This document shows, one piece after another, positions 9,162 to 18,176 of a DNA stretch of 64,000 nt. Under the pieces are notes generated by a model. The model ran no database searches, was not told where the DNA came from, and saw nothing but the letters and a program-made list of their open reading frames with translations. Within the stretch, counting starts at the first letter, position 1. Each line of letters starts with the position of its first letter. Source of the stretch: Chloroflexota bacterium (lineage in GTDB: Bacteria; Chloroflexota; Anaerolineae; Anaerolineales; Villigracilaceae); contig JABFGC010000001.1 in the NCBI GenBank assembly GCA_013112685.1, positions 930,001 through 994,000 on the forward strand. Reading direction: 5' to 3'. A program made the translations under genes and the position numbers.

Positions 9162-10268
9162 TTATCCAGCCACCGAATTCAACGCCCGCACGAACGCTTC
9201 CGCCATCTTTTGAATATTGATCTCTTCCGAGACGATCCGAAACGACTCTTTTCCCATCCTTCGCAGGCGCGCCATATCGGACAGCGCGTTTTTCATTGTG
9301 GAAACCAGCGCGCCGTAATCTTCCGGCTCGATCTGCCAGCCGTTCGACTCTCGAACCAGGTCATCCTGCGTGCCATCCCCTTTGGCAACAATGACGGGCA
9401 AGCCGTAACTCATGGCTTCCTGCACAGCCAGCCCGCCCGTGCCGGGCAGGACGAACAAATCCGCCTGTTCAAAATACGGCTTGAGTTCAAGTCCGTGCTT
9501 GGCACCGATGAATTCAGCGGATGGATAAATTTCCTTTGCAATTGATTCGAGCGAATGACGCTCGGGTCCTTCGCCGACGATCAGCAATCGCGGATTTGTC
9601 CCCAACTCGGCGCAGGCGCGCAATAAATGATCAATTCGCTTTCTGGCTTGCAATCTTCCCACAAATAAGATCGTTGGTCGAAGGTCGAAAGTCGAAGGTC
9701 GGTTGGGCAATGGAATATTCGGTGGGGGCGAAACCGAGTTGTGCGCCACGAAGATTTTTTCGCGCGGAAAGCCAAGCGCCGCATATTCCTCCGCGCCGCG
9801 GCGGCTGTAGGCGATCAGCGCGTCGAACTGACGGACGAATCGCTTCCATGCCCCCCTCTGTGTCTCCCCCCATTTTCGGAGAAAATGGGGGGAGAGGGAG
9901 GGGGGAGCACCCAATCCCCAGCCGATGACTTTTCGTCCGCGCTTGTGCATCCATCGCACGGCAGCGGGCGTGGAAAGATAACGCGGGTTTGCCTCCACGA
10001 TCAGCGCATCGGGATTCCACGCTTCGAGCCAGTCTATGAATCCGCGCTGGTAACACAGATAGAATGCGCCGCCGAACAAGTGAATGTTCCGCGCTTCGAC
10101 ATGCCTTGCGATTTGCGTTTTGCCGCTTGCGATCATTTCCTCGGGGCGGGGTTGACCGGCAAACAGGCTCATCCCGCCTTCGCAATGATGTGCGAGCAAA
10201 TCGAAGAACGGGACGCGATACCCCGGCAGGACACGCTGCTGCAAACCCAATCTGCCTTTGAATTTCAT
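9162..10268 (-). CDS. Glycosyltransferase family 4 (GT-B fold)
   Basis: The C-terminal Rossmann domain shows FVGRLQARKRIDHLLRA, LIVGEGPERHSLES, FIGAKHGLELKPYFEQADLFVLPG and the EX7E-type GLAVQEAMSYGLPVIV of GT4 enzymes. It probably transfers a sugar from a nucleotide-sugar to a cell-envelope glycan or lipid. Its start overlaps the stop of the membrane protein gene at 10265 (ATGA), so both are co-transcribed. Two repeats lie inside the gene: GGTCGAA tandem repeats (9676-9702) and a perfect hairpin (9864-9894). Both are in frame and placed in loops. Confidence 0.82.
   Translation of the reverse strand: MKFKGRLGLQQRVLPGYRVPFFDLLAHHCEGGMSLFAGQPRPEEMIASGKTQIARHVEARNIHLFGGAFYLCYQRGFIDWLEAWNPDALIVEANPRYLSTPAAVRWMHKRGRKVIGWGLGAPPSLSPHFLRKWGETQRGAWKRFVRQFDALIAYSRRGAEEYAALGFPREKIFVAHNSVSPPPNIPLPNRPSTFDLRPTILFVGRLQARKRIDHLLRACAELGTNPRLLIVGEGPERHSLESIAKEIYPSAEFIGAKHGLELKPYFEQADLFVLPGTGGLAVQEAMSYGLPVIVAKGDGTQDDLVRESNGWQIEPEDYGALVSTMKNALSDMARLRRMGKESFRIVSEEINIQKMAEAFVRALNSVAG
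9676..9702. repeat. GGTCGAA tandem repeat inside glycosyltransferase gene
   Basis: Three to four GGTCGAA(A) heptamers, translated as a PNRPSTFDLRPT insert immediately before the first strand of the donor-binding domain. Same word as in mutS2 at 2782. Confidence 0.65.
9864..9894. repeat. Perfect 14-bp hairpin inside glycosyltransferase gene
   Basis: CTCCCCCCATTTTC, loop GGA, exact reverse complement. It is translated as LSPHFLRKWGE within the N-terminal domain. It looks like an inserted palindromic repeat kept in frame. Confidence 0.7.
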
Positions 10269-11695
10269 TGCGCCTCACAGCGGGAAAAGATAACGGCGTA
10301 CTCGTCGCGGTATTCCTCGCACCAAATGGGAGATGCCGAGACTGCTTCGATTAACTTTGGCTGCGCCGCCTGCGAAAGAAACAGATGGTCAATGCCTTCG
10401 CGGTCGAACACCTCCTGCCAGCCTTCGGCGTTCGTGACGCGCACATACTCGCTCCATTGCTGCGGAGGATAGGCGTTGAAGCGGCTGTCCATCCAGGGTT
10501 TGCAGGTGGGCAGGGCAAAGGACAGGTAGCCGCCGAAGGCGTAATCCGCCCAGAGGTTGGAACAAACCTCGGGGTGTCGAACCAGCCATCCCGTCGCTTC
10601 GAGAGGCGTGGTGGACATCTCATACACGGGGACAGAATCGCCCATCCAGCGTTCGCGGATGCTGGGCAGGAGGGTCAGGGGAATCGTCAACATAAAAATT
10701 CCAAAAGCAAGATCGAGCGCGGGAAAGGTCTGCCGGGGCGCATCGAGCCGCTTTGTCCACTCGGCAAGGAGCGCGGCGGTGAAGACGGCGAGCAGTATTT
10801 GAAACCAGATGACATACCGCAAGCCGGTCAGCGCCAGCCAGCCGATGCCGAGAAACCAGACCCATTCGAGCGCAGAGAGTTTGCGCGGCGAAAGCGCGGC
10901 GAGCGGAGCGAAGGCGAGCAGCCAGGCAAAAAAGATGTTCATCTGCCAGCCCAGGTTGCGCGGCGGCGCCCACTCGAAGGCGAAGAGCTGGTCGGACGGC
11001 GAATTGAGCATGAACATGATGTAATTCCAGGCGCGGAGTCCATGCGGGTTGACCAGTGTGGCAAGCAGCATCGCGCCAAGCGTGATGAGCAGGGCTTTTT
11101 TATCGCCCTTCCCAGCCAGCAGCGCTGCACCTGCCAGGGCAAAAGGCAAAATGAACGATCCATGCAGGTTTGCCCAAAGCAAGGCGGCGACAGGCAAAAT
11201 CCAAAGATATTTCCTGTTTCCATTTTGCCAGCGAAGAAGCCTCCAGACGCAAAATGCAAACAACGGATACGCAAACAACTGCGAACGCACCGACCAGTTG
11301 TTGGCGCTGGCGATGCCGAGAACGAAAACCAGGATGGTCGCAAGGCGCGGGTTGGAGGCTTCACGCGTCATTTGCCAAACCATGCCATAGGTGATTCCGA
11401 TCAGGATGCCGCGCAAAAGAAATATGAGCGGAATCCCGCCCAGGTTGTAAATCAGGAAAAGGATCACGCCCGCCAGCCAGGGCTGGTACACGATCGGCGC
11501 GCCCGCCCGACTCCAACTGATGGTGTCGGCGGCGGGGACGGCGGCGTTTTGCATCGTCTCCTGTCCCACGCGCATGAGCCACCAGAAATCCTGCGGCTGA
11601 ATCTCCAGCAAAAATGCAATGCCGATGAGCGGCGTGAGCGCAATGCTGAGCCAGAGAAAGTCGTGGGAGCGGGGGAGATTCATGGACGATTTCAT
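10265..11695 (-). CDS. Polytopic membrane protein, glycosyltransferase-C-like
   Basis: About 476 residues with roughly ten hydrophobic segments in the first 380 residues, then a soluble tail with WLVRHPEVCSNLWADYAFGGYLSF and CKPWMDSRFNAYP. This layout matches uncharacterised membrane proteins related to dolichyl-phosphate-mannose-type (GT-C) transferases, but no firm catalytic motif was identified. The upstream frame opens at 11728; 11695 (MKSSMNL) is a likelier start, though without a strong ribosome site. It overlaps the GT4 gene by four bases, suggesting a joint role in envelope glycan assembly. Confidence 0.6.
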   Translation of the reverse strand: MKSSMNLPRSHDFLWLSIALTPLIGIAFLLEIQPQDFWWLMRVGQETMQNAAVPAADTISWSRAGAPIVYQPWLAGVILFLIYNLGGIPLIFLLRGILIGITYGMVWQMTREASNPRLATILVFVLGIASANNWSVRSQLFAYPLFAFCVWRLLRWQNGNRKYLWILPVAALLWANLHGSFILPFALAGAALLAGKGDKKALLITLGAMLLATLVNPHGLRAWNYIMFMLNSPSDQLFAFEWAPPRNLGWQMNIFFAWLLAFAPLAALSPRKLSALEWVWFLGIGWLALTGLRYVIWFQILLAVFTAALLAEWTKRLDAPRQTFPALDLAFGIFMLTIPLTLLPSIRERWMGDSVPVYEMSTTPLEATGWLVRHPEVCSNLWADYAFGGYLSFALPTCKPWMDSRFNAYPPQQWSEYVRVTNAEGWQEVFDREGIDHLFLSQAAQPKLIEAVSASPIWCEEYRDEYAVIFSRCEAQ

Positions 11696-11764
11696 TCCGA
11701 ACACAAAGACGGGAAGGCACAAAGACACAAAGGCGCATAAGTTGTTTGCTGTTGATCGCGATTC

Positions 11765-12160
11765 CTATAGAATGACCCGTCGAATCCCATTTTTTATCAA
11801 GGGAACATTGAAGTTGATCAAAAAGCCAAGGCGATTTCCCGTGAGTTTGAGATATGTCAATACCTGCGCCAGGTGAACGCCCTCAAGCCGGTCAACCGCC
11901 TTGATTTCACAAACAATTCGTTTCTCGACAAGCACATCCAAACGAAAGCCTTCACGAAACTTGATGCCATCATACACCAATGGAACCACAACCTGCCTTT
12001 CAAAAAACAAACTGCGTTTTTGCAACTCATGTCAAAAACACGGTTCGTGCACACTTTCAAACAAACCTGCCCCCAATGTTTTGTGAACTGTAAAAGCTGC
12101 ATCAACAATCCATCGTGCAATCCGCTCATCTTCCGGCGGAATCATGGAATTAGCGGGCAT
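11765..12160 (-). pseudogene. GxxExxY-family protein with in-frame TGA
   Basis: The N-terminal part, DERIARWIVDAAFTVHKTLGAGLFESVHEPCF, carries the GxxExxY-type motif of this PDDEXK-related family. The C-terminal part, ELQKRSLFFERQVVVPLVYDG, ends with LIKNGIRRVIL as family members do. A TGA at 12032-12034 interrupts the same reading frame; there is no frameshift. The position is not a conserved Cys, so a nonsense mutation or base error is more likely than recoding. Full length would be about 131 residues, normal for the family. Confidence 0.7.
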
Positions 12161-12213
12161 GGTTTTCTTCCAAAGTTTCGTGGCTTCGAGTCTTTGAGCC
12201 TTCGTGGTTAATT

Positions 12214-12636
12214 TTAGGGAGCAACATGCGGCGCGGAATAGGCGGGCGATTTGTGCACATGCACCACCTTCCAGTCGCCATCCAGTTTCACCATCACGCG
12301 GCTTTCGTTGTGCGCGGCAACCGTCACACCCGAAGCCAGCGCCGTGCTGATGAGCAGGGTGTAACTGGCAATCGCCGTGTCGCCATAGCGTTGAATGTGC
12401 AAATTTGCCAGATCGAATCGCGTCTTCCCTTTTTCCTCCGCGCCGAAAACGGAACCGCGCTCGGCATTGGATGTCATCATAAACTCGTGGAACGGCAACC
12501 CGTCCAGCCGGTGCGGCGTGACCCACCACTCGTACAGCGTCAAATCCTCCGCCGTCGTTTCGTGATACGAAGCGATATCGTTTTCCATGATGCCCTGCAA
12601 ATGTTTCAACAGAAATTCTTGAACTTCCTTGTCCAT
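12214..12636 (-). CDS. SnoaL/NTF2-like protein (CaMKII-association-domain type)
   Basis: About 140 residues. An N-terminal helix (VQEFLLKHLQGIMENDIASYHETTAEDLTLYE) is followed by the curved sheet with HIQRYGDTAIASYTLLI and a terminal ESRVMVKLDGDWKVVHVHKSPA. This strand pair resembles the CaMKII-association/DUF4440 branch of the NTF2-like superfamily. These small alpha+beta cones act as enzymes or ligand-binding domains; the function here is unknown. The start at 12636 is supported by GGAGG seven bases upstream. Confidence 0.65.
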   Translation of the reverse strand: MDKEVQEFLLKHLQGIMENDIASYHETTAEDLTLYEWWVTPHRLDGLPFHEFMMTSNAERGSVFGAEEKGKTRFDLANLHIQRYGDTAIASYTLLISTALASGVTVAAHNESRVMVKLDGDWKVVHVHKSPAYSAPHVAP

Positions 12637-12658
12637 AACCAATCCTCCAATTACTCAA

Positions 12659-13674
12659 TTACTCCAGCAAAACCTTGAGATACGAATCAACCATCTTCTC
12701 CAAACCAAACTCCGCTTCCGCCCGCCTCCTTGCGGACCTCCGAACCTGTTCCTGTTTCTCCAGCATTTCCCACGCCTGAACCGCCAGCGAATCGGCATCG
12801 GGCGTTTCCAATTTCCGTGGTTCGCCCCGTACGGCGCGATGCAGCCTGCCTCATCACCGACCAGTTCCCTGAGCGAGCCCGTGTCGAAGCCGATGATGGG
12901 CAGTCCGCACGCCAGCGATTCGATGACCGAGTTCGGGCAGGGCGGGTTGACCTCGGCGCAGAACATCAAGTGGGAAGACCGCGCCAGTTTGGGAATCTCC
13001 ACGCGCGGGACGGTGCCAAGGAATTCGATGGATAACCCGCTCTTGCCGCCTTGAGCCAATATTTTTCGCTGTGTGGCTTCGTCCACCGTCCCAGCCACGA
13101 CGACTTCCATCGGCTGTTTGGCGGACATTTTCTCCGCCACAGCAACTGCGTGGAACAAGCCCGAATTCAATCCACGCGCCAGGCTGCCTTCCAGCAACAA
13201 CATGCGGATTTTATCCATTGGGCGTTCACCTTCGCCCTCGGGGGTGTATGCCTGCAAATCCACGCCGTTGTGGATGACCGTTGCGGGTGCGTTTGCGACG
13301 CCGTACCAATTCTCCCACCAGGAGCGGACGAAATGACTTTGATAGATTACCCTATCCGCAAAACGATTACGGATCAACGCGAGCATGAAGTTGCCATACT
13401 CCGCGCGGACAGTGTAACGCAGTCCCGCCCACCGCACGCGATGCACCCAGTTGATTCCATCCAGCCTTTGGGCGACGCGAATGCCCCGTCGGCGGGCCCG
13501 CTTCAAGTCCGGCAGGAAGCGCGTACCGGCGATGACAAGCACCACATCGGACTTTTCATCCAGATCGTGAGTCACGTCAATGCCGCGGGCTTTTAATCCC
13601 TGCTCGAACTTCAAACGAAAGGATGCCATGCCGCCCGTCCCCTCCACACGCGGCGTGACGCAAATCTTTGCCAT
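12659..13674 (-). CDS. Glycosyltransferase family 4, one frameshift near C terminus
   Basis: The start MAKICVTPRVEGTGGMASFR lies at 13674, six bases after a TATAAT box, so the mRNA is probably leaderless. The GT-B donor domain is visible as LLLEGSL..., IEFLGTVPRVEIPKLARSSHLMFCAEVNPPCPNSVIESLACGLPIIGFD. Near 12830 one G is missing from a GGGG run; adding it gives APYGGEPRKLETPDAD and a natural end at EKMVDSYLKVLLE. Without the repair the last ~45 residues are nonsense. The acceptor is unknown. Confidence 0.75.
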
Positions 13675-13774
13675 TCGCCCATTATACAATCTCCCTCTTT
13701 CCCCTTTCCGCCTTCATCCTTCATCCCTCAAATTATGGTATCCTTGATTCAATTTCATTCGGGAGAATTCGTTC

Positions 13775-14410
13775 ATGTATATTGCCATCGAGGGCGTGAT
13801 TGGCGTGGGCAAAACCACGCTCGCCCGCCTGCTGCAGCCGGTTTTCGAAGCGGAAGTGTTGTTGGAAGTGTTCGAAGAGAACCCTTTCCTCTCCGATTTT
13901 TACAGTGACCGCGCGCGCTACGCTTTCCAGACGCAGATCTTCTTTTTGCTCAGCCGCTACCATCAACAGAACAACAATGTGCCGAAGGTCCTGGCGGAGG
14001 GCAAAAACCTGATTGCCGATTACACCTTTGCAAAAGACTCACTCTTCGCGGGCATCAACCTCAAAGGCGACGAACTCGACATGTATCACAAGGTGCACGA
14101 AGCGCTCGGCGAAAAGATTCCAAAACCCGATTTGCTGGTGTACCTGCAAGCCAGCACCGACACGCTCATGCAGCGCATCGCCTTCCGCGACAGACCCTAC
14201 GAACGCCAGATGGAGCGAAGTTACATTGACGAACTGAACACGGCATACGAAGGGTTTTTCTCGAAGCCGTTCGACCATACGCCCATTTTGAAAATTGACA
14301 CCAACGACTTGAACATCATCCAGAACGCGGAGCACATCAAGTTGATCGAAAACCGCATCCGCGAGACGCTGGGGCTGGCGCCATTCCAACCGGCATTGCC
14401 CCTGAGTTAG
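13775..14410 (+). CDS. Deoxynucleoside kinase
   Basis: 211 residues. P-loop EGVIGVGKTT at residues 6-15, the conserved substrate-pocket segment EENPFLSDFYSD, RYAFQTQIFFLLSRY, and a lid with RDRPYERQME. It phosphorylates deoxynucleosides (salvage), with deoxyadenosine or deoxyguanosine likely by similarity to the bacterial dAK/dGK group; specificity cannot be fixed from sequence. A second paralogue lies at 18177 on the other strand, recalling the heteromeric dGK/dAK pairs of other bacteria. It is followed 10 bases later by the nucleotidyltransferase-like gene. Confidence 0.85.
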   Translation: MYIAIEGVIGVGKTTLARLLQPVFEAEVLLEVFEENPFLSDFYSDRARYAFQTQIFFLLSRYHQQNNNVPKVLAEGKNLIADYTFAKDSLFAGINLKGDELDMYHKVHEALGEKIPKPDLLVYLQASTDTLMQRIAFRDRPYERQMERSYIDELNTAYEGFFSKPFDHTPILKIDTNDLNIIQNAEHIKLIENRIRETLGLAPFQPALPLS

Positions 14411-14420
14411 GCAGGTTCCC

Positions 14421-15449
14421 ATGCGAGTGACAAGAGATTCCCTGCTGAGGATCGCAAAGGAAACCGTCCAGGAGCGCGCGTATAACGACCCCGATATCAT
14501 CGCCGCCTACCTGACCGGTTCCCTGCTCACGCCGAATCCCATGCTCGGCGGCACGGCAGATATTGATATTGTCTTCGTCCACAAAACCCAGCCAGCCAAG
14601 CTGCGCGAATTCGTCAAACTTACGCCCGACTTCCACATTGACATCAGCCGCCGCGCCCGGGACGAGTTCAAATCTCCGCGCGAACTGCGCGGCGACCCCT
14701 GGCTCGGATATGAAATGTACGATCCCATCCTGCTGTACGAACGCGAGAAGTTCTTCGATTTCGTGCAAGCCAGCCTGCGCGCAGGGTTTGAATTCGAACA
14801 GCCGCCGCTCATGCTGCAACGCTGCCGCACACTTCTCGCGCACGGGCGCGGCATCTGGATGGATATCTCCGAGCTGGAAACGCCCGCCGGAGCGAAAGAA
14901 GTGAAAAAATATTTGAAGTCCCTCTTCCACGCAGTCAACGCCGTGGCAGAGTTGAGCGGACCGCCCATTCAGGAGCGCAGGCTTTTGATGGAGTTCCCCG
15001 CCCGCGCCGAAGCCGCCCAAAAGCCGGAGATGATCGCCGCGGTGTTCGGCCTCGTCGGCGCGAACCGTGTGAACCCCGATACGGTCAAAGGCTGGCTGGC
15101 GGATTGGAAATCCGCGTTTCAACTTGCCTGCGAAAAGCCGGAGGTGGATGGGCGCATCCACGCCACGCGCCTGAACTACTATGAGAAAGCCGTCAAAGCC
15201 ATGCTGGAAGGAGAAACGCCTCTTGCCGCGCTCTGGCCGCTCCTGCAGACCTGGACCTTATCCGCCGAGGTGGTGGGAGGCGACCATCTCACGTTCTGGC
15301 AGGGCGCCTGCTCGGAACTGGGTTTGCTGGGAGATGGATTCAAGGAGCGGGTGGAAGGTCTCGACCATTTCCTTGACGAGATCGAGATTATCTTCGAGGA
15401 GATCGCCGCCGCCAACGGACTGGATGCCGAGCCTTCGACGGGGCTGTAA
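14421..15449 (+). CDS. Nucleotidyltransferase-fold hypothetical protein
   Basis: 342 residues. The N terminus has a Pol-beta-like nucleotidyltransferase signature, TGSLLTPNPMLGGTADIDIVFV (GS...DxD), followed by HIDIS as possible third acidic strand. The remaining 230 residues are helical (GWLADWKSAFQLACEK and several Glu-rich helices) and unassigned. The gene directly follows the deoxynucleoside kinase and is ended by a strong terminator. Substrate unknown; an aminoglycoside-adenylyltransferase-like or tRNA/protein-modifying role cannot be distinguished. Confidence 0.6.
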   Translation: MRVTRDSLLRIAKETVQERAYNDPDIIAAYLTGSLLTPNPMLGGTADIDIVFVHKTQPAKLREFVKLTPDFHIDISRRARDEFKSPRELRGDPWLGYEMYDPILLYEREKFFDFVQASLRAGFEFEQPPLMLQRCRTLLAHGRGIWMDISELETPAGAKEVKKYLKSLFHAVNAVAELSGPPIQERRLLMEFPARAEAAQKPEMIAAVFGLVGANRVNPDTVKGWLADWKSAFQLACEKPEVDGRIHATRLNYYEKAVKAMLEGETPLAALWPLLQTWTLSAEVVGGDHLTFWQGACSELGLLGDGFKERVEGLDHFLDEIEIIFEEIAAANGLDAEPSTGL

Positions 15450-15550
15450 ATGCGAGTATAATCAGCGCCGATGTTTCGAGGAAATCCCCTGTTACACCCG
15501 TTTGAAAAGTCCCGACCGGACACCTTCTTTGTTTTCAATTTTCATTCTCG

Positions 15551-15584
15551 AAAAGCCTGACAAATTTTTGTCAGGCTTTTTCTT
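15551..15584 (+). terminator. Rho-independent terminator
   Basis: Stem AAAAGCCTGACAA/TTGTCAGGCTTTT with a short T loop, followed by more T (to 15584). It lies about 100 bases after the nucleotidyltransferase-like gene. Confidence 0.85.
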
Positions 15585-15589
15585 ATTGG

Positions 15590-15651
15590 GTAGGGGCGAC
15601 CCATCACTGACTGCCAATGCGCCCGTCTTTCGCTGGGCAGGTCGCCCCTAC
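15590..15651. repeat. Inverted repeat GTAGGGGCGACC...GGTCGCCCCTAC
   Basis: Twelve-base arms separated by 38 bases. A related copy occurs at 30231-30292. A dispersed palindromic element of this genome rather than a gene signal. Confidence 0.65.
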
Positions 15652-15668
15652 GGTAATGGAGAGAGCGT

Positions 15669-16016
15669 ATGAACGACTTTACCGATGTAAAACTCGAAAT
15701 CTTCATCCCGCAGGGATACGTGGATCAGGTCCGCGAGGCGCTGGCAAAGGTCGGTGTGGGGATGATCGGCAATTACGACCACTGTTTCGCCGTTTCCGAG
15801 GTGCAGGGCTCGTTCCGCCCGCTGGAGGGAGCCAAGCCCTTCGACGGGAAAGTAGGTGAGATCACTTACAGCGTGGAATATAAACTCGAAGTGAATTGCA
15901 GGCGCGGGTCGGTGGAAGAGGCGGTTGCCGCAGTGCGGCGTTCGCATCCCTACGAAGAGCCGCTCATCAACATCATTCCGCTTGCGAATCATTTATTCGA
16001 TATGAGGAAGAAATGA
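15669..16016 (+). CDS. NIF3/YqfO middle-domain-like protein (CutA/PII-like fold)
   Basis: 115 residues. KLEIFIPQGYVDQVREALAKVGVGMIGNYDHCFAVSEVQGSFRPLEGAKPFDG and RRSHPYEEPLINIIPL are typical of the PII/CutA-like domain inserted in NIF3-family proteins and also found alone. Family members form trimers and may bind metal or ligand; no activity is proven for solitary forms. GGAG precedes the ATG. Its TGA overlaps the ATG of the next gene (permease), indicating translational coupling. Confidence 0.7.
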   Translation: MNDFTDVKLEIFIPQGYVDQVREALAKVGVGMIGNYDHCFAVSEVQGSFRPLEGAKPFDGKVGEITYSVEYKLEVNCRRGSVEEAVAAVRRSHPYEEPLINIIPLANHLFDMRKK

Positions 16017-17059
16017 GATCGCAGAACATCGGTTACATCCTGCAAGCCCTGCTCGCGGCGGTTTTCTTTGGAGCAAGCGCGCCGGTCTCGAAATTGCTGC
16101 TTGGGGATATTGCGCCGGTCTTCCTGGCTTCTTTTCTCTATCTCGGCAGCGGCACGGGCATCGCGTTGACACGATTGACTCAACGAAAGGGAACCGAGGC
16201 GGGCATTCAGCGGGCGGACGTGAAATGGCTGGCGGGCGCGATCCTCTCCGGCGGCATCCTCGCGCCGATCCTGTTGATGGTGAGTCTGCAACATACGCCT
16301 GCCTCCACGGCGTCGCTTCTGCTGAACTTCGAGGGTGTTGGCACGACGGTGATTGCGCTGTTCTTCTTCCGCGAATCCATCAGCCGCCGCGCATGGACCG
16401 CCATCCTTCTCATCACGCTGGCGAGCATTTTCCTCTCGACCGATTTCTCCAGCGGGTTTGGGTTTTCGCCCGGCGCGCTGGGCGTCCTGTTTGCCTGCGT
16501 GCTCTGGGGCGCGGACAACAATCTCACGCGCAATATCTCCGGCAGAGACCCGCTCGTCATCGTGGCGTGGAAGGGACTGGTAGCGGGGTCGTTCTCCTTC
16601 CTGCTGGCGTGGGCGCTCGGCAACCCGTTCCCTTCGGCAACGACCATTCTCAGCACAATGGCGCTGGGGTTTCTCAGTTACGGTTTGAGCACCCTGCTGT
16701 TCATTCGCTCGATGCGCGGATTGGGCGCGGCGCGCACCAGCGCGTTATATGGCACGGCTCCGCTGGCGGGAGTCCTGCTTTCGATTGTCATCTTCGGCGA
16801 AATCCCCTCTGTCCTTTTCATTGCCGCTGCCATCCTGATGATTGGCGGGGCGTTGTTGTTGATCAATGAAAGCCACTCGCACGCACACATCCACACCGCC
16901 GTCATCCACGAACACAGCCACAGTCACCGCGATCCCATGCACGAGCACGACGAGGCGAACGGCATCCATTCACACGTGCATGAACATCCCGAAGAGAAAC
17001 ATGAACACGACCACATGCCGGATATCCACCACCGGCATGGGCATGAAGAAGAAAGATGA
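16013..17059 (+). CDS. EamA/DMT-family permease with His-rich C-terminal tail
   Basis: About ten transmembrane helices arranged as two EamA repeats (first from YILQALLAAVFFGASAPVSKLLL, second from GALGVLFACVLWGADNNLT), ending near residue 286. A hydrophilic tail of about 60 residues then follows with some twenty His, as in HSHAHIHTAVIHEHSHSH and HEHDHMPDIHHRHGH. DMT permeases export metabolites or amino acids. The His tail is unusual and suggests binding of Ni, Co or Zn, hence a possible metal-linked role. It is coupled to the NIF3-like gene by ATGA overlap. Confidence 0.8.
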   Translation: MRSQNIGYILQALLAAVFFGASAPVSKLLLGDIAPVFLASFLYLGSGTGIALTRLTQRKGTEAGIQRADVKWLAGAILSGGILAPILLMVSLQHTPASTASLLLNFEGVGTTVIALFFFRESISRRAWTAILLITLASIFLSTDFSSGFGFSPGALGVLFACVLWGADNNLTRNISGRDPLVIVAWKGLVAGSFSFLLAWALGNPFPSATTILSTMALGFLSYGLSTLLFIRSMRGLGAARTSALYGTAPLAGVLLSIVIFGEIPSVLFIAAAILMIGGALLLINESHSHAHIHTAVIHEHSHSHRDPMHEHDEANGIHSHVHEHPEEKHEHDHMPDIHHRHGHEEER

Positions 17060-17104
17060 AAAAATCATTACTGAACAAAAACCACCAAACCAGGAGACCA
17101 ACCA

Positions 17105-18085
17105 ATGCCAACTCAATCCTCATCCCCCTACCTGCCATTCGGCGAGAATAAACATGCCGCATGGTACGGCAAGGACATTATTTCCGTCAAACAATTCGAG
17201 CGCGCCGATTTGGAGTACATCTTCGGCGTGGCGCACGAGATGCGCGGAATGGTCGAGCGCGTGGGGACCTTCGACCTGCTGAAGGGGAAAATTCTCGCCA
17301 ACCTGTTCTATGAACCGTCCACGAGAACGTCGTCCTCGTTCACGGCGGCAATGGAACGGCTCGGCGGCTCGGTCATCCCGATCAACGAGGTGAAGTACTC
17401 GTCGGTGTCGAAGGGCGAAAGCCTGCCGGATACCGTCCGCACGCTGGAATGTTACGCCGATGTGATCGTCCTGCGCCACCCCGAAACGGGCTCGGCGGCG
17501 ATTGCGGCAAAGGCGGCGCGCAAACCGGTCATCAACGCGGGCGACGGCGTGGGCGAACATCCCACCCGGGCGCCGCTCGATACTTTCACCGTCATGGAGG
17601 AATTGGGACGCCTCGACAACCTGACCGTGACCATGCTGGGCGATTTGAAGTATGGACGCACCGTCCACTCGCTGGCGCGCCTGCTCTCGAAGTTCAGCAA
17701 CGTCAAACTGAATTATGTTTCGCCCGATATTTTGAGAATGCCAAAGGAAGTGATGGCGGAGGTCGCCGAAAGGAATATCCCGCAGGCGGAATACACGTCG
17801 CTGGAAAAGGTGCTCCCCGAAACGGACGTGTTATATGTGACGCGCGTCCAGAAGGAGCGCTTCGAAGATCCCGCCGATTACGAAAAAGTGAAGGGCGCGT
17901 ATGTGATTGACCCCGATGTGATGAAAGCCGCGAAGAAGGAAATGGCGGTCCTGCATCCGCTTCCGCGCGTGACCGAAATCAGCGTTGACTTCGACGACGA
18001 CCCCCGCGCCGCATATTTCCGCCAAATGGAATACGGTTTGTATGTGAGAATGGCGCTGTTGGCGATGGTTTTAGGCAAAGCGTAG
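17105..18085 (+). CDS. pyrB: Aspartate carbamoyltransferase catalytic subunit
   Basis: 326 residues. Carbamoyl-phosphate loop [12 protein letters not shown] (residues 68-79), KGES of the 80s loop, [14 protein letters not shown] (the usual HPTQ has Arg for Gln), and HPLPRVTEI near residue 284. It condenses carbamoyl phosphate and aspartate in the first committed step of pyrimidine synthesis, in the cytoplasm. AGGAG precedes the start. No pyrI or other pyr gene is adjacent and no attenuator was seen. It converges with the kinase gene at 18177 across a repeat tract. Confidence 0.93.
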   Translation: MPTQSSSPYLPFGENKHAAWYGKDIISVKQFERADLEYIFGVAHEMRGMVERVGTFDLLKGKILANLFYEPSTRTSSSFTAAMERLGGSVIPINEVKYSSVSKGESLPDTVRTLECYADVIVLRHPETGSAAIAAKAARKPVINAGDGVGEHPTRAPLDTFTVMEELGRLDNLTVTMLGDLKYGRTVHSLARLLSKFSNVKLNYVSPDILRMPKEVMAEVAERNIPQAEYTSLEKVLPETDVLYVTRVQKERFEDPADYEKVKGAYVIDPDVMKAAKKEMAVLHPLPRVTEISVDFDDDPRAAYFRQMEYGLYVRMALLAMVLGKA

Positions 18086-18172
18086 TGTCAGGTTCCAGGT
18101 TCCAAGTTTCAGGTTCCAGGTTTCAGGTTTCAGGTAACATCGAGCCTCGCACCTGACACCTGACACTTGACA
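18086..18172. repeat. Tandem short repeat between convergent genes
   Basis: Repeated CAGGTTCCAGGTT/CAGGTTTCAGGTTTCAGG words and then CACCTGACACCTGACACTTGACACTT, which is roughly complementary to the first half. It can form a long imperfect hairpin between pyrB and the minus-strand kinase, perhaps serving as terminator for both. Confidence 0.7.
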
Positions 18173-18176
18173 CTTC

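Noticed and set aside
10385..11740. 451-residue plus-strand open frame
   Set aside because: Antisense shadow of the membrane protein gene at 10265; strongly charged, no domain.
12032..12034. TGA in the GxxExxY gene as selenocysteine
   Set aside because: Not at a conserved redox position and no SECIS-like hairpin at suitable spacing was seen.
18086..18172. Repeat tract as a pyr attenuator
   Set aside because: It lies downstream of pyrB, not in its leader.
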